Assembly: GCA_009781115.1 (NCBI GenBank) | Contig: WQYT01000004.1 | Span: 1 to 42,858 of the forward strand | DNA: 42,858 nucleotides | DNA from: Coriobacteriia bacterium | GTDB lineage: Bacteria; Actinomycetota; Coriobacteriia; WRKU01; WQUG01 | Direction: 5' to 3' | Notes under the pieces: generated by a model | Seen by the model: only the letters and a program-made list of their open reading frames with translations | What the model was told of the DNA's origin: nothing | Database searches by the model: none | Position numbers and translations under genes: made by a program | Part shown: piece after piece, positions 21,858-30,073 of the stretch | How the letters are laid out: the number at the start of each line of letters is the position of its first letter | Position numbering within the stretch: position 1 is the first letter of the stretch

Positions 21858-23060
21858 ATGTACAACAAAATCTCTCTTGTCCGGCGTTGCAGCCAGCTGA
21901 TGACAATCACACTGCTTTGCTTTCTGCTGTTGACGGCGGCCTGTGCGCAACCGGCTACGGCGGCGCCAGACCCGACGGCAACGACCCCTGTCACGGCAAC
22001 GACCCCCGTCAATGACGCAATCATTCTGGGCTTCAAGCAGTACTATGGCGATCCGCCCAAGCAGCACCTGGGCATTGACGTCGCTTACGAGTCGGGCGCG
22101 GGCCTCTTTGCGCCGGTAGAGGGGACTATCTCATTTTTGGGGCGCGTACCCGGGTCTGCCGGGCTGAACGTGACCGCAGTCACGATCGAGCAGGCCAACG
22201 GGAACCTGGTGACGCTTAATCCCTTTGCCACTACGGTAATCACAAAGGGCGCTGCGGTGTGCAAAGGGCAACTTCTGGGTACGCTGAGCGAGACCGGGGA
22301 TCCTTCGTCGGCGGCTAGTCATGCGCACCTGAGCCTGCGGGTCGAAGGTATTTATCGCGATCCCTCGGCTCTGATAGCGCCGACGCTTGATGAATCCAGG
22401 ATGGTGCCGGCAGTCCCGGTAATCCCTGCGGTGACGGTCCCAACGGTTCCGCCTGCCATCCGCCCGGCGCCCGCAGACGTGGTCGCGCCGGCCCCGGCCC
22501 CGGCCCCGACAACGGCGCCTGCAACGGCCCCGGGCGCAGCGCCTGCAACAGCCCCGGCCCCGGCGGGCGTGCCCGCATCCGCCTCTGCCCCGGGCGCCCC
22601 TGTGGCCAGCGCCGCGCTTTCTTCTGCGCCGTCGGCAGTATCTGCTCCGCAGGCTGCCGATCCGGTCGCTCCCGACCTGGCAGCGCCGTCAGAGGCCGCA
22701 GGTTCGCTCCTGCCACTTTCTCTGGCCGCTCTCCCGGGCAGCGTGGCTGTGGCTGCCCCCGCTGGCGCTGCCACTGCGGCGGCGCCGACGCTCATCCAGC
22801 GGGCCCGAGCGTTTATCGCCCGGCAGGGCATGGTGATCAGCGTCAGCATCCTGTTTACTGCAGCGCTTCTGCTGAGCGCGCTGGGATTTGGTATCTATCA
22901 GGCGGGACGCCGGGTTCCGGAGCTTTTATGGAGCGCCAGAGCCCTGGTCGCCCAGGGTTTGCAGTCTGCGACGCGTGGTGCTAGTATGGTTAGTCGCACG
23001 TTCCTGCTCCGGACAAAGCCTTCCAGCTCCGGGGCCACAAGTCCAAAGGAGGTGATATAG
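21858..23060 (+). CDS. M23 (LytM-like) peptidase-domain protein with Pro/Ala linker
   Basis: A 400-residue envelope protein. The N-terminal hydrophobic segment (14-28) ends TAAC, possibly a lipobox with Cys29 or a plain Sec signal. The M23 domain spans about 54-172. The zinc-binding pattern H-x-x-x-D is at His70/Asp74 (HLGID) and H-x-H at His155/His157 (SHAHLSL), so the metal site looks intact, with an LFAPVEGTI strand between. A long Ala/Pro/Val linker (about 185-310) leads to a C-terminal membrane helix (about 325-350) and a basic tail. M23 peptidases cut peptidoglycan cross-bridges; some family members are non-catalytic activators. Its TAG shares a base with the rpsF GTG, so it is coupled to the ribosomal protein operon. 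Confidence 0.78.
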   Translation: MYNKISLVRRCSQLMTITLLCFLLLTAACAQPATAAPDPTATTPVTATTPVNDAIILGFKQYYGDPPKQHLGIDVAYESGAGLFAPVEGTISFLGRVPGSAGLNVTAVTIEQANGNLVTLNPFATTVITKGAAVCKGQLLGTLSETGDPSSAASHAHLSLRVEGIYRDPSALIAPTLDESRMVPAVPVIPAVTVPTVPPAIRPAPADVVAPAPAPAPTTAPATAPGAAPATAPAPAGVPASASAPGAPVASAALSSAPSAVSAPQAADPVAPDLAAPSEAAGSLLPLSLAALPGSVAVAAPAGAATAAAPTLIQRARAFIARQGMVISVSILFTAALLLSALGFGIYQAGRRVPELLWSARALVAQGLQSATRGASMVSRTFLLRTKPSSSGATSPKEVI

Positions 23061-23353
23061 TGAAGGCATATGAGGTATTGATAATTCTTGACCCTGCTCT
23101 GTCCGATGATGATCGTGTTGCGGCTCTTAAGCGCATCTCCGATCTGGTGACAGTTGAGGGGAGCACTCTCGATAACATTGATGAATGGGGTAAGCGTAAG
23201 CTTGCCTATGAGATCAACAAGCAATCCGAAGGTGACTACCTGCTGGTCGAGTTCCACGCCGATCCCTCCGCAGTAGATGAAATTGATCGTGTTTTGAGCA
23301 TTACTGATTCGGTCATCCGATTCATTATTACTCTGCGCGATGAGAAAAGTTAG
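23060..23353 (+). CDS. rpsF: Ribosomal protein bS6
   Basis: A 97-residue small-subunit protein that binds 16S rRNA as a heterodimer with bS18. The KAYEVLIILDP start and the IDEWGKRKLAYEI segment are diagnostic. The start is GTG 23060 behind an almost perfect Shine-Dalgarno (AAAGGAGGTGATA); the GTG shares its G with the stop of the preceding gene. It is first in the conserved rpsF-ssb-rpsR-rplI order. No separate promoter is evident, so the operon may be read from the M23 gene. Confidence 0.97.
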   Translation: MKAYEVLIILDPALSDDDRVAALKRISDLVTVEGSTLDNIDEWGKRKLAYEINKQSEGDYLLVEFHADPSAVDEIDRVLSITDSVIRFIITLRDEKS

Positions 23354-23368
23354 GTGGGTGTGATTGAT

Positions 23369-23833
23369 ATGAGTATCAATCGAGTATTTGTAACAGGAAA
23401 TTTGACACGGGACCCTGAGCTGCGCCAGGCAGGCGCCAGTACGGTATTACAGTGCGGCATTGCGGTTAATGATCGCAAGAGAAACGCACAGACTGACCAG
23501 TGGGAAGACGTTCCGAACTACTTTGACTTTCTGGTCTGGGGTGCGCGCGGCGAAAGCCTGGCACGCTACCTGCACAAGGGCATGAAAGTAGCGGTAGCCG
23601 GACGCCTGCGCTGGAGCTCATGGCAGACTTCAGAAGGCGACAAGCGCAGCAAGGTCGAGATCGTGGCCGATGACGTCGAGTTTCTGACGCCACGCGCAGA
23701 CCAGGGCGGAGGCGCTCCTGCTTATAGCGGTGGCGCTCCTGCTTCTGGCGGCGGTGGCGCGAGCGCGTCATATGAGCCGCCCAGTCAGCAGGCCCCTTCA
23801 GTAGAGGTCCTGACCGAGGACATCCCGTTTTAG
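23369..23833 (+). CDS. ssb: Single-stranded DNA-binding protein
   Basis: A 154-residue SSB. The OB fold starts MSINRVFVTGNLTRDPELR and includes the WEDVPNYFDFLVWG and YLHKGMKVAVAGRL segments. A Gly/Ala-rich linker follows, and the acidic tip TEDIPF recruits repair and replication partners. The start is chosen at ATG 23369; a GTG at 23354 would add five residues not typical of the family. It lies between rpsF and rpsR as in many bacteria. Confidence 0.97.
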   Translation: MSINRVFVTGNLTRDPELRQAGASTVLQCGIAVNDRKRNAQTDQWEDVPNYFDFLVWGARGESLARYLHKGMKVAVAGRLRWSSWQTSEGDKRSKVEIVADDVEFLTPRADQGGGAPAYSGGAPASGGGGASASYEPPSQQAPSVEVLTEDIPF

Positions 23834-23884
23834 CAGAGAAGAGAACTATCGTCTCTCATAAGAGATACGGAAAGGAGGTTGATG

Positions 23885-24142
23885 ATGGCAGAATATGCCC
23901 ATATTCCCCACAAGAAGCATTGTCTGTTCTGTAAAGATAAGACCATGGTGATCGATTATAAAGATACGCAGATGCTGCGCAGGTATGTCACAGATCGTGG
24001 CAAGATCAAGCCACGGCGGGTGACTGGCGTGTGCACCCAGCATCAGCATGATTTGGCGGTCGCGGTCAAGCGGTCGCGCGAGATGGCCCTGTTGCCGTAT
24101 GCGGTGCCGATTGTAAGTGGCCGCATCGGACGCGGCAGGTAG
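23885..24142 (+). CDS. rpsR: Ribosomal protein bS18, zinc-type
   Basis: An 85-residue small-subunit protein, the partner of bS6 and the substrate of RimI acetylation (RimI is encoded in the fusion gene of this window). [18 protein letters not shown] and the [12 protein letters not shown] segment are diagnostic. It keeps C-x-x-C (HCLFCK) and the later Cys/His pair, so it is the zinc-binding form. The start at ATG 23885 lies six bases after AAAGGAGG; ATG 23882 and TTG 23879 are in frame. Confidence 0.96.
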   Translation: MAEYAHIPHKKHCLFCKDKTMVIDYKDTQMLRRYVTDRGKIKPRRVTGVCTQHQHDLAVAVKRSREMALLPYAVPIVSGRIGRGR

Positions 24143-24152
24143 GAGGAGACCC

Positions 24153-24812
24153 ATGAAAGTAATCCTGACAGGAGAGCTGAAGGGCCACGGCGGCGAAGGC
24201 GACGTGATCGAAGTACAACGCGGCTTTGCCAACAACTACCTGTTGCCCCAGCATAGAGCCATCCCGGCAACGCCCGGTAACCTGAAGCAGCTCCAGGCGC
24301 GCAAGCACCATATCGAGAAGCGCGAAGCCCAGCGTCTGGCTGAGGCCGGCGACTACTCGCAGCTGCTGGATGGCAAGACTGTGACTATTGTGGTCAAGGT
24401 CGGCGACGCGGGCCGCTTGTTTGGCTCGGTAACCGCCGCGATCATTGCAGACGCGATCCAGGAAGCCTATGAAGTCGAAGTTGATCGGCATAAGATCGAG
24501 ACCCATGGCGCTATCAAGACCATCGGTGAGCACCCCGTTGAGATCGCGGTTTATCGCGAGATCAAGGCGCGCCTGACCGTCAGCGTGGTTGGCGAAGGCG
24601 CCGAGGAGCAGGAGCCCGGCGAGGCCGAGGCCCTGGCTGCTGCCGACGCGCAAGCCAGCGCAGCTGCCCAAGCTGAGCAAGGGGCTGCAGAAGGCGACGA
24701 CTCTGCGGGGCATGACGCCCCCGACGCGCCTGCTGCTGAGTCTGAGCCCGAGGCCGAACCTGAGCCCGATGACGCTGCGCCTGACGCAGACGCGGAGGCC
24801 GCAGAAGACTAG
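24153..24812 (+). CDS. rplI: Ribosomal protein bL9 with acidic C-terminal extension
   Basis: A 219-residue large-subunit protein. Residues 1-150 are canonical: MKVILTGELKGHGGEGDVIE, the GFANNYLLPQ loop, the connecting helix, and a C-terminal domain with GRLFGSVTAAIIADAI. About 70 further residues are almost only Ala, Glu, Asp, Pro and Gln, ending AEAAED, giving a strongly acidic disordered tail. The usual length is about 150. Acidic tails on bL9 do occur in actinobacteria, but this one is long. The ATG 24153 has AGGAGGAG upstream. It is the last gene of the operon, with a terminator following. Confidence 0.96.
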   Translation: MKVILTGELKGHGGEGDVIEVQRGFANNYLLPQHRAIPATPGNLKQLQARKHHIEKREAQRLAEAGDYSQLLDGKTVTIVVKVGDAGRLFGSVTAAIIADAIQEAYEVEVDRHKIETHGAIKTIGEHPVEIAVYREIKARLTVSVVGEGAEEQEPGEAEALAAADAQASAAAQAEQGAAEGDDSAGHDAPDAPAAESEPEAEPEPDDAAPDADAEAAED

Positions 24813-24876
24813 GCGCTCCATTGTCATTCTGCGCAGCTCTGCTGTGTTGATTGTCATTCAACTTTGTTCACTGCAA

Positions 24877-24905
24877 GAAAGCGGCCATTTGGCCGCTTTC
24901 TTTTT
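24877..24905 (+). terminator. Rho-independent terminator of rpsF-ssb-rpsR-rplI
   Basis: A perfect 10-bp stem GAAAGCGGCC/GGCCGCTTTC with an ATTT loop is followed by five T residues. Confidence 0.95.
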
Positions 24906-24931
24906 AGGCAAAAAGCCACATAAATATCCAT

Positions 24932-24966
24932 ATTTGTGATATAGTCATCTAGGCACAAATTATAAT
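24932..24966 (+). promoter_or_regulatory. Candidate promoter with operator dyad upstream of sigma factor
   Basis: A consensus -10 TATAAT (24961-24966) is immediately preceded by the dyad ATTTGTG (24932-24938) / CACAAAT (24954-24960), which covers the -35 region (TTGTGA at 24934-24939, spacing too long at 21). A regulator binding the dyad could occlude polymerase or stand in for the missing -35. The AT-rich leader from here to GTG 25151 is about 180 bases, with no gene. Confidence 0.4.
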
Positions 24967-25150
24967 ATTTAAAAAATGCTGCTCTTGCTATGCAGGTAGT
25001 TGCAGTAATGATGCCATGTTTGAGAAATTACTCGTGGGGATTAATTTCAGGGGGGAATATCGTTTTGGAAAATTAATTTTAAACAATTGTTAATGGATTT
25101 GGTAAGTTTTTGGTTTATTTTGCATCCACCAATATGGAGGATGTGTTTTT

Positions 25151-25912
25151 GTGCAGGACGCAAAAACATGTGGGTACATCGCGGGAGAGGTCACACGTGA
25201 GAGGGAAACCCAGCGCAGAGCAGAGCAAAAAAATGAAGGGGGGGGGCTCACCACTAATTTGGTGCATTTGGTAAAACGCGCCCAAAAAGGTAATTCTGAA
25301 GCCTTCTCTAAACTTTACAGTATTTATTACGATCGTGTTTTTCATGCAGCCAACAAAATTTTGCGTGATGAATTTGATGCAGAAGAAGTGATCCAGGAAT
25401 CATTTCTGTATCTTTTTACAAAATTTGATACCTTGCATGAACCAGAACACTTTGAAAACTGGCTGTTTTCAATAGTCTACTGTCAGTCGTTATGCCGGTT
25501 GCGCAAAACTAAGGCATCGATGGTAACAGCTTCGCTGGATGTATCCGAGGAAGATGACGGCGAGATGCCTGAAACTATTTACACGGGTTTTCTGCCTCAA
25601 AAATCCCTGGAGGTAAAAGAAGACTATGATCTGCTGTTGCATATGGTCAGCAAATTGACGGAGATACAAAGAACCACCTTCATTCTGCATCACTTTTTTC
25701 AACTTTCTGCACATGAAATTTCAGAGATGCTTGATATCTCTGTGGCAACGACCCATAAACGGCTCCATGATGCGCGCAGCTCTCTTAAGGCGAGCTTTGA
25801 TCATGCGGCACGCATCACAGATTATCAGGTACGCAAGGGCGGTACGTCGAAGGTTCCTTATTCTACGGGGAACAAGAAATCATATGGGCTTAATGTGACT
25901 GCTGGTCACTAA
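25151..25912 (+). CDS. ECF-type sigma-70 family factor
   Basis: A 253-residue regulator. The sigma region 2 domain (about 45-112) includes NSEAFSKLYSIYYDRVF, DAEEVIQESFLYLF and ENWLFSIV. Region 4 (about 168-222) includes LTEIQRTTFILHHFFQLSAHE and the helix-turn-helix ISEMLDISVATTHKRLHDAR. A basic extension precedes region 2 and about 30 residues trail region 4. The start is GTG 25151 behind TGGAGG. The 1351-residue surface protein follows after 16 bases, so the sigma factor is probably the first gene of the pilus operon. Likely role (inference): switching on this pilus island. No anti-sigma gene is adjacent. Confidence 0.9.
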   Translation: MQDAKTCGYIAGEVTRERETQRRAEQKNEGGGLTTNLVHLVKRAQKGNSEAFSKLYSIYYDRVFHAANKILRDEFDAEEVIQESFLYLFTKFDTLHEPEHFENWLFSIVYCQSLCRLRKTKASMVTASLDVSEEDDGEMPETIYTGFLPQKSLEVKEDYDLLLHMVSKLTEIQRTTFILHHFFQLSAHEISEMLDISVATTHKRLHDARSSLKASFDHAARITDYQVRKGGTSKVPYSTGNKKSYGLNVTAGH

Positions 25913-25928
25913 ACGAGGAGGGAACGCA

Positions 25929-28900
25929 ATGAGGCTACAAGCAAATAGAAAAACTAAGATCAGGCAGTGGAGGCGCATAGTAAATCTTGTGCTGGCGGGC
26001 GCCGTAATCCTGAGCGTGCTGGGAGCTACGGGGGTTTCTGGTCAGGCCGCGCAAGCCGCGTCGCTTTCTGATCCCTCGGATTTGATCATCAACATGGGGA
26101 CTAACGCCAGCCAGCTTAACTTCAGCTGGTATTGTGACGACACGGTATCGGGTACCCCGCGCGTCAAAGTTGCGGGCATTGCCACCCCGTTTGCAGGCGT
26201 GCAGGCTGCGGCCGAGACGGGTAAAAAATCCAACAAGGTTACCGTTACCGGGCTTGCCGCCAATACAACCTACAGCTTTCAGGCTTCAAGCGACGGCGCC
26301 AACTACGGCCCTGTCTATACCGTAAAAACGGGAGGCGCAAACAGCTTTACCTTTGCCGCAGTAGGCGACCCGCAAATCGGAGGCTCTGGAAATACTGCCA
26401 GTGATGCGGCTGCCTGGAAAAATACCGTTGCCGATATCACAGGCGCCGGTGCCAGTTTTATTGCTGGTATGGGAGATCAGGTAGATGACGTGGCGCAAGG
26501 CGCCGCAGGCATCGCGGCTAAACAGAGCCAGTATACAAGTTTCACTGACGGCCTAAATCAGAATGGGCGTTTTATGCCTTATGCGGTGACCAAGGGCAAT
26601 CACGAGGCGGATAACACGCTAGTCAACGGATTATCGCCTCAGATGTTTGGGTATCACTACAATATTGTCAATGACTCAAATACCATCGTGAGTGGCGTGG
26701 CGCTCAAAGATTATTACTACCTCTATAATGATGTTCTATTTGTCGTACTTGATACGACGGCTGCTCCGGCAAATGCTACAGCCGCCACTCCTTATATCAG
26801 CGCCTTTGGGCATGAGCTGGCAACAGCTACGGCGGCCTGTGCGGGAAAGTATGACTGGCTGGTGGTGCAGACTCATAAAAGTCAACAGAGTGAGGCCATT
26901 CACTCAAATGATCCCGGCATCAATGCTTATTCGCTGGCTGGTTTTGAAGACCTGATGACAGAGTATGACGTTGACCTGGTCCTGACCGGTCATGACCACT
27001 GCTATACGCGCAGCTATCCTTTTACCAGCACGGGTGGTCCGTTAGTATCTGGCGGCGTCACTATCGATGAAAATAACAAAGGAAATGATCTAGTCAATCC
27101 GGTCGGTACCGTCTATATGGTGCTCAATTCTGGTAGCGGAAGTAAATGCTATGATATCCAAGAGAAAAAGGCTACCACGGCAGTTGATTCTCAAACCAAA
27201 AATCCTCAGTATTCTTTAGTTGGCGTTACAGCGAATAAACTGACGATTACCACCAAAGAAACCGGTACCGGTACGCTGGTTGATGTCTTCAGCATTGAAA
27301 ATGAGGGGGAGCAACCCTATGCGATTACTCCCAACAAAACGGAAAAAGATGTGCCGGAGCAAAGCTATCTGGGCATCAACTACAACTATCCGGATGGACC
27401 GTCTTGTACCTTTGCGACGACCAGCAAAGAGACTAACCTTGTGTCAGGCTCAGATAACGCCTTTGACATCAGTCTGACTGCTGAAGGGAATAATCTGACT
27501 CCAACTCCAGGCCCCGTCTTTACTGTCTTGACACTTGACATTACTTCAAGTTTGCGTATGGATATGGGAGGCCAAACGCGGCTTACCCAGTTGGTAGAAG
27601 CTACCAAGCAATTTGTGCAGGCGTATTTTATCAACAAAGACGGCAGCTATAACACGACACACTATCTTTCTATGACCATGTTTCGGGGATATTGGGCAGA
27701 GTTCCGTCTTGGGTTGGATGGCATTATCAATAAAGGGGATCCTCTGGGTTGGGCATCGGTTGACGCTCAGGGAAATCTTTTGGATAGCAATGGCGACCAG
27801 ATGGGTCTGACGGTTGCTGATCTGTTGGGTATAATCGAACACTTGGATAATCCGGATATCGTTGGCACCAACTCTCCGAATGGGGCCGGTGAGTTTCTTA
27901 TTCCCGATTATGATTTCGATACTGGGCGAACAGGCTATAACATTGGTACGCCAGGCATGGGCTATGGCGCCGCTGATGCCAGTTATCGACGTGATAGCAC
28001 AAATATCCAAGCCAGCTTATACGGCACGATTACCATGCTGGATGATTCAAAAAACGTGGCGGTACCGGGAAATTTGCCGCAATCTTATTATTCTTACAAC
28101 GCAGTTCTTATGACTGATGGACTGACTAACATTGCGTATGTTGATAAAGCGAATACTTGGGCGCAGGTACTCTCTTTTGATTCCGGCTCACCGCTGTCGG
28201 GTGCGCCAAGTGCTGGCGATACCGCTGAAGGGGTCGCTGCTGCACAAAAAGCAGCACAGATCTTAAAGGGGGGAAGCACGGATGGCAGTATTGTGCCGGC
28301 GGTTTATGCGATTCTTTTTGGGGATGACAGCGTGGATGCGGAAACTATGCTGCAGAATGATATTGCGACGAGCAGCGATATGTTCTTTCACCCGGCAGAC
28401 CAAGTGGGAGCGGGTGCCGAGGCTTTCTTAGCAGCACATGCCGGTATTGAGGAGCATAGCACCGTCATCCCGACCATCGACGCAGGCTCAGTTATCACTG
28501 ATGTGATACCGGGCGATTTTGCTCTGACCAGCATAAAGACTTCGATCGCCAACCCGGATGCGCCTTACACGGCTTTGTCATTGGGTGACTTTACGACGCT
28601 GCCGCTCAATGCGGTCACTACAGCTACGGGCGAGTCGCTTACGGTGACAAAGAATGCCGATGGCGATTATGTTGTTACCTGGATGATTCCGCAATCTTTA
28701 GCTGCGGGCAGTACCGCAAAGCTTAATATCACCGTGGAGGCGCCTCCGACTTGCGAAGATGGTACCCAACTCTACACTGGGCCTGACGCTGTCAAGGTTG
28801 ACGGGCATTGGGTGCGCGACTCCAATCGCTCGGCAACCTTTTCTTATACCAACCTGACCAATAGCGGGGATAACTGGGTGGTGAATTATCCCAAGCCACA

Positions 28901-29984
28901 GATACACGTACCGACCTATCCGATTATTGTCCACTTTGTTGACGACAACAATCACACTCATGTCCTACATATTTCAGAGGACTATTTTGTCACAGCGCAA
29001 AACTATAAGAACTTTGACACGACTTCTGTGACCAGAACTGATGATAGTCAGCACCTCACCTACGATCTTGTTGACTCGCTCACAGGCAAGACCTATACCT
29101 ACACGGGAAAGTATTCACTTGACGGAGGAACAACGATCCTGGAGGGAACTCCGGGAAACGTGCCAGCTGGAACAGATATTACTCTGTATTTCTCAACAAC
29201 CTATGTTGTTACGGAAAAATTTCATGACACTGAAGGTAACGTGATTGATGATGACAACTGGGGGGACCTTGTCCACGATGACCTGCCCGCAGGATATGTC
29301 TTTAATCCTTTAGATGATCCGGAGGGCAAGGAACTGCCGCCCCCTGCTATTAAGAATTACACCTATATCGGCTATAAGCGTGGGGATGACTCTAGTCCGC
29401 TTATCTATGGCGATCCACCGGCGCCTCTGATCGATGGTATTGATGATGACGCGACCATCATTTATGTGTATGAGAAAAGCAGCGCCTATGACTTTGTCTT
29501 CTATAAACGCGCCACAAATGAGGACCCGCTTATCGGCGTGCAGTTTAAGCTGACCCCGCAAAATGCCGCCAAAGATGACTGGGACACTTCTGGCGCTGTG
29601 ACCGCACAAAGCGCCGCCCCCGACGGAAAAGTCAGCTTTGAAGGCCTTGAGGCAGGGGCCACCTACCTGCTGCAGGAGACTAAGACCCTGCCTGGTTACG
29701 CACTGCCAGCGGGCTGTTGGATACTGAGCGTAGATAACACAACCGGAGAGGTCTCAATTACCGCGCAGGGCTCGCCCATGGCGTTTTCCCATGACAGCGA
29801 CGACAACTTAGTCCTGTACAACTATCCCAGTTGGGCGGCGCCTTTTACGGGCAGGAACTTTGGTGTGCTTCTGTTTGTGGTTGCAGGCGTAGTTCTTGTT
29901 GGCCTGGCGCTGTACTTCTCGCCACTTTTCAGGAGAAGGGGGCGACACGCAAAAGGGGCAGCAGGTGGGACAACAGGCGCCTGA
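25929..29984 (+). CDS. Wall-anchored metallophosphoesterase/VWA-like/Cna_B pilus tip protein
   Basis: A 1351-residue precursor with good ribosome binding (GAGGAGG). Signal segment about 19-44. Residues 50-135: fibronectin-like N-terminal domain of purple acid phosphatases. Residues 138-400: metallophosphoesterase with all five motifs, VGDPQ (D147), GDQVDD (D183), GNHE (N224/H225), THK (H316) and GHDH (H355/H357). Residues about 530-850: VWA-like domain with a MIDAS-like D-I-T-S-S at 537-541. Later: a MucBP-like segment (VTEKFHDTEGNVI) and a Cna_B domain (VQFKLTP to YLLQETKTLPGYA). Sorting signal APFTG (1304-1308), membrane helix, RRR tail. VWA-bearing subunits commonly cap sortase pili; the enzyme domain in front is unusual. 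Substrate unknown, probably an extracellular phosphoester. Confidence 0.88.
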   Translation: MRLQANRKTKIRQWRRIVNLVLAGAVILSVLGATGVSGQAAQAASLSDPSDLIINMGTNASQLNFSWYCDDTVSGTPRVKVAGIATPFAGVQAAAETGKKSNKVTVTGLAANTTYSFQASSDGANYGPVYTVKTGGANSFTFAAVGDPQIGGSGNTASDAAAWKNTVADITGAGASFIAGMGDQVDDVAQGAAGIAAKQSQYTSFTDGLNQNGRFMPYAVTKGNHEADNTLVNGLSPQMFGYHYNIVNDSNTIVSGVALKDYYYLYNDVLFVVLDTTAAPANATAATPYISAFGHELATATAACAGKYDWLVVQTHKSQQSEAIHSNDPGINAYSLAGFEDLMTEYDVDLVLTGHDHCYTRSYPFTSTGGPLVSGGVTIDENNKGNDLVNPVGTVYMVLNSGSGSKCYDIQEKKATTAVDSQTKNPQYSLVGVTANKLTITTKETGTGTLVDVFSIENEGEQPYAITPNKTEKDVPEQSYLGINYNYPDGPSCTFATTSKETNLVSGSDNAFDISLTAEGNNLTPTPGPVFTVLTLDITSSLRMDMGGQTRLTQLVEATKQFVQAYFINKDGSYNTTHYLSMTMFRGYWAEFRLGLDGIINKGDPLGWASVDAQGNLLDSNGDQMGLTVADLLGIIEHLDNPDIVGTNSPNGAGEFLIPDYDFDTGRTGYNIGTPGMGYGAADASYRRDSTNIQASLYGTITMLDDSKNVAVPGNLPQSYYSYNAVLMTDGLTNIAYVDKANTWAQVLSFDSGSPLSGAPSAGDTAEGVAAAQKAAQILKGGSTDGSIVPAVYAILFGDDSVDAETMLQNDIATSSDMFFHPADQVGAGAEAFLAAHAGIEEHSTVIPTIDAGSVITDVIPGDFALTSIKTSIANPDAPYTALSLGDFTTLPLNAVTTATGESLTVTKNADGDYVVTWMIPQSLAAGSTAKLNITVEAPPTCEDGTQLYTGPDAVKVDGHWVRDSNRSATFSYTNLTNSGDNWVVNYPKPQIHVPTYPIIVHFVDDNNHTHVLHISEDYFVTAQNYKNFDTTSVTRTDDSQHLTYDLVDSLTGKTYTYTGKYSLDGGTTILEGTPGNVPAGTDITLYFSTTYVVTEKFHDTEGNVIDDDNWGDLVHDDLPAGYVFNPLDDPEGKELPPPAIKNYTYIGYKRGDDSSPLIYGDPPAPLIDGIDDDATIIYVYEKSSAYDFVFYKRATNEDPLIGVQFKLTPQNAAKDDWDTSGAVTAQSAAPDGKVSFEGLEAGATYLLQETKTLPGYALPAGCWILSVDNTTGEVSITAQGSPMAFSHDSDDNLVLYNYPSWAAPFTGRNFGVLLFVVAGVVLVGLALYFSPLFRRRGRHAKGAAGGTTGA

Positions 29985-30073
29985 CAGAAATTCCAGCTGA
30001 GCCTACCTTTGGCCGGTAAGCAAAGCTGTTTAGATAGATGACATACATTTATTATGGAGGAGGAACAATAACA

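Noticed and set aside
21623-22015. A 130-codon plus-strand frame between the beta-helix and M23 genes
   Set aside because: It starts inside a strong terminator and overlaps the M23 signal sequence in another frame; no protein-like features.
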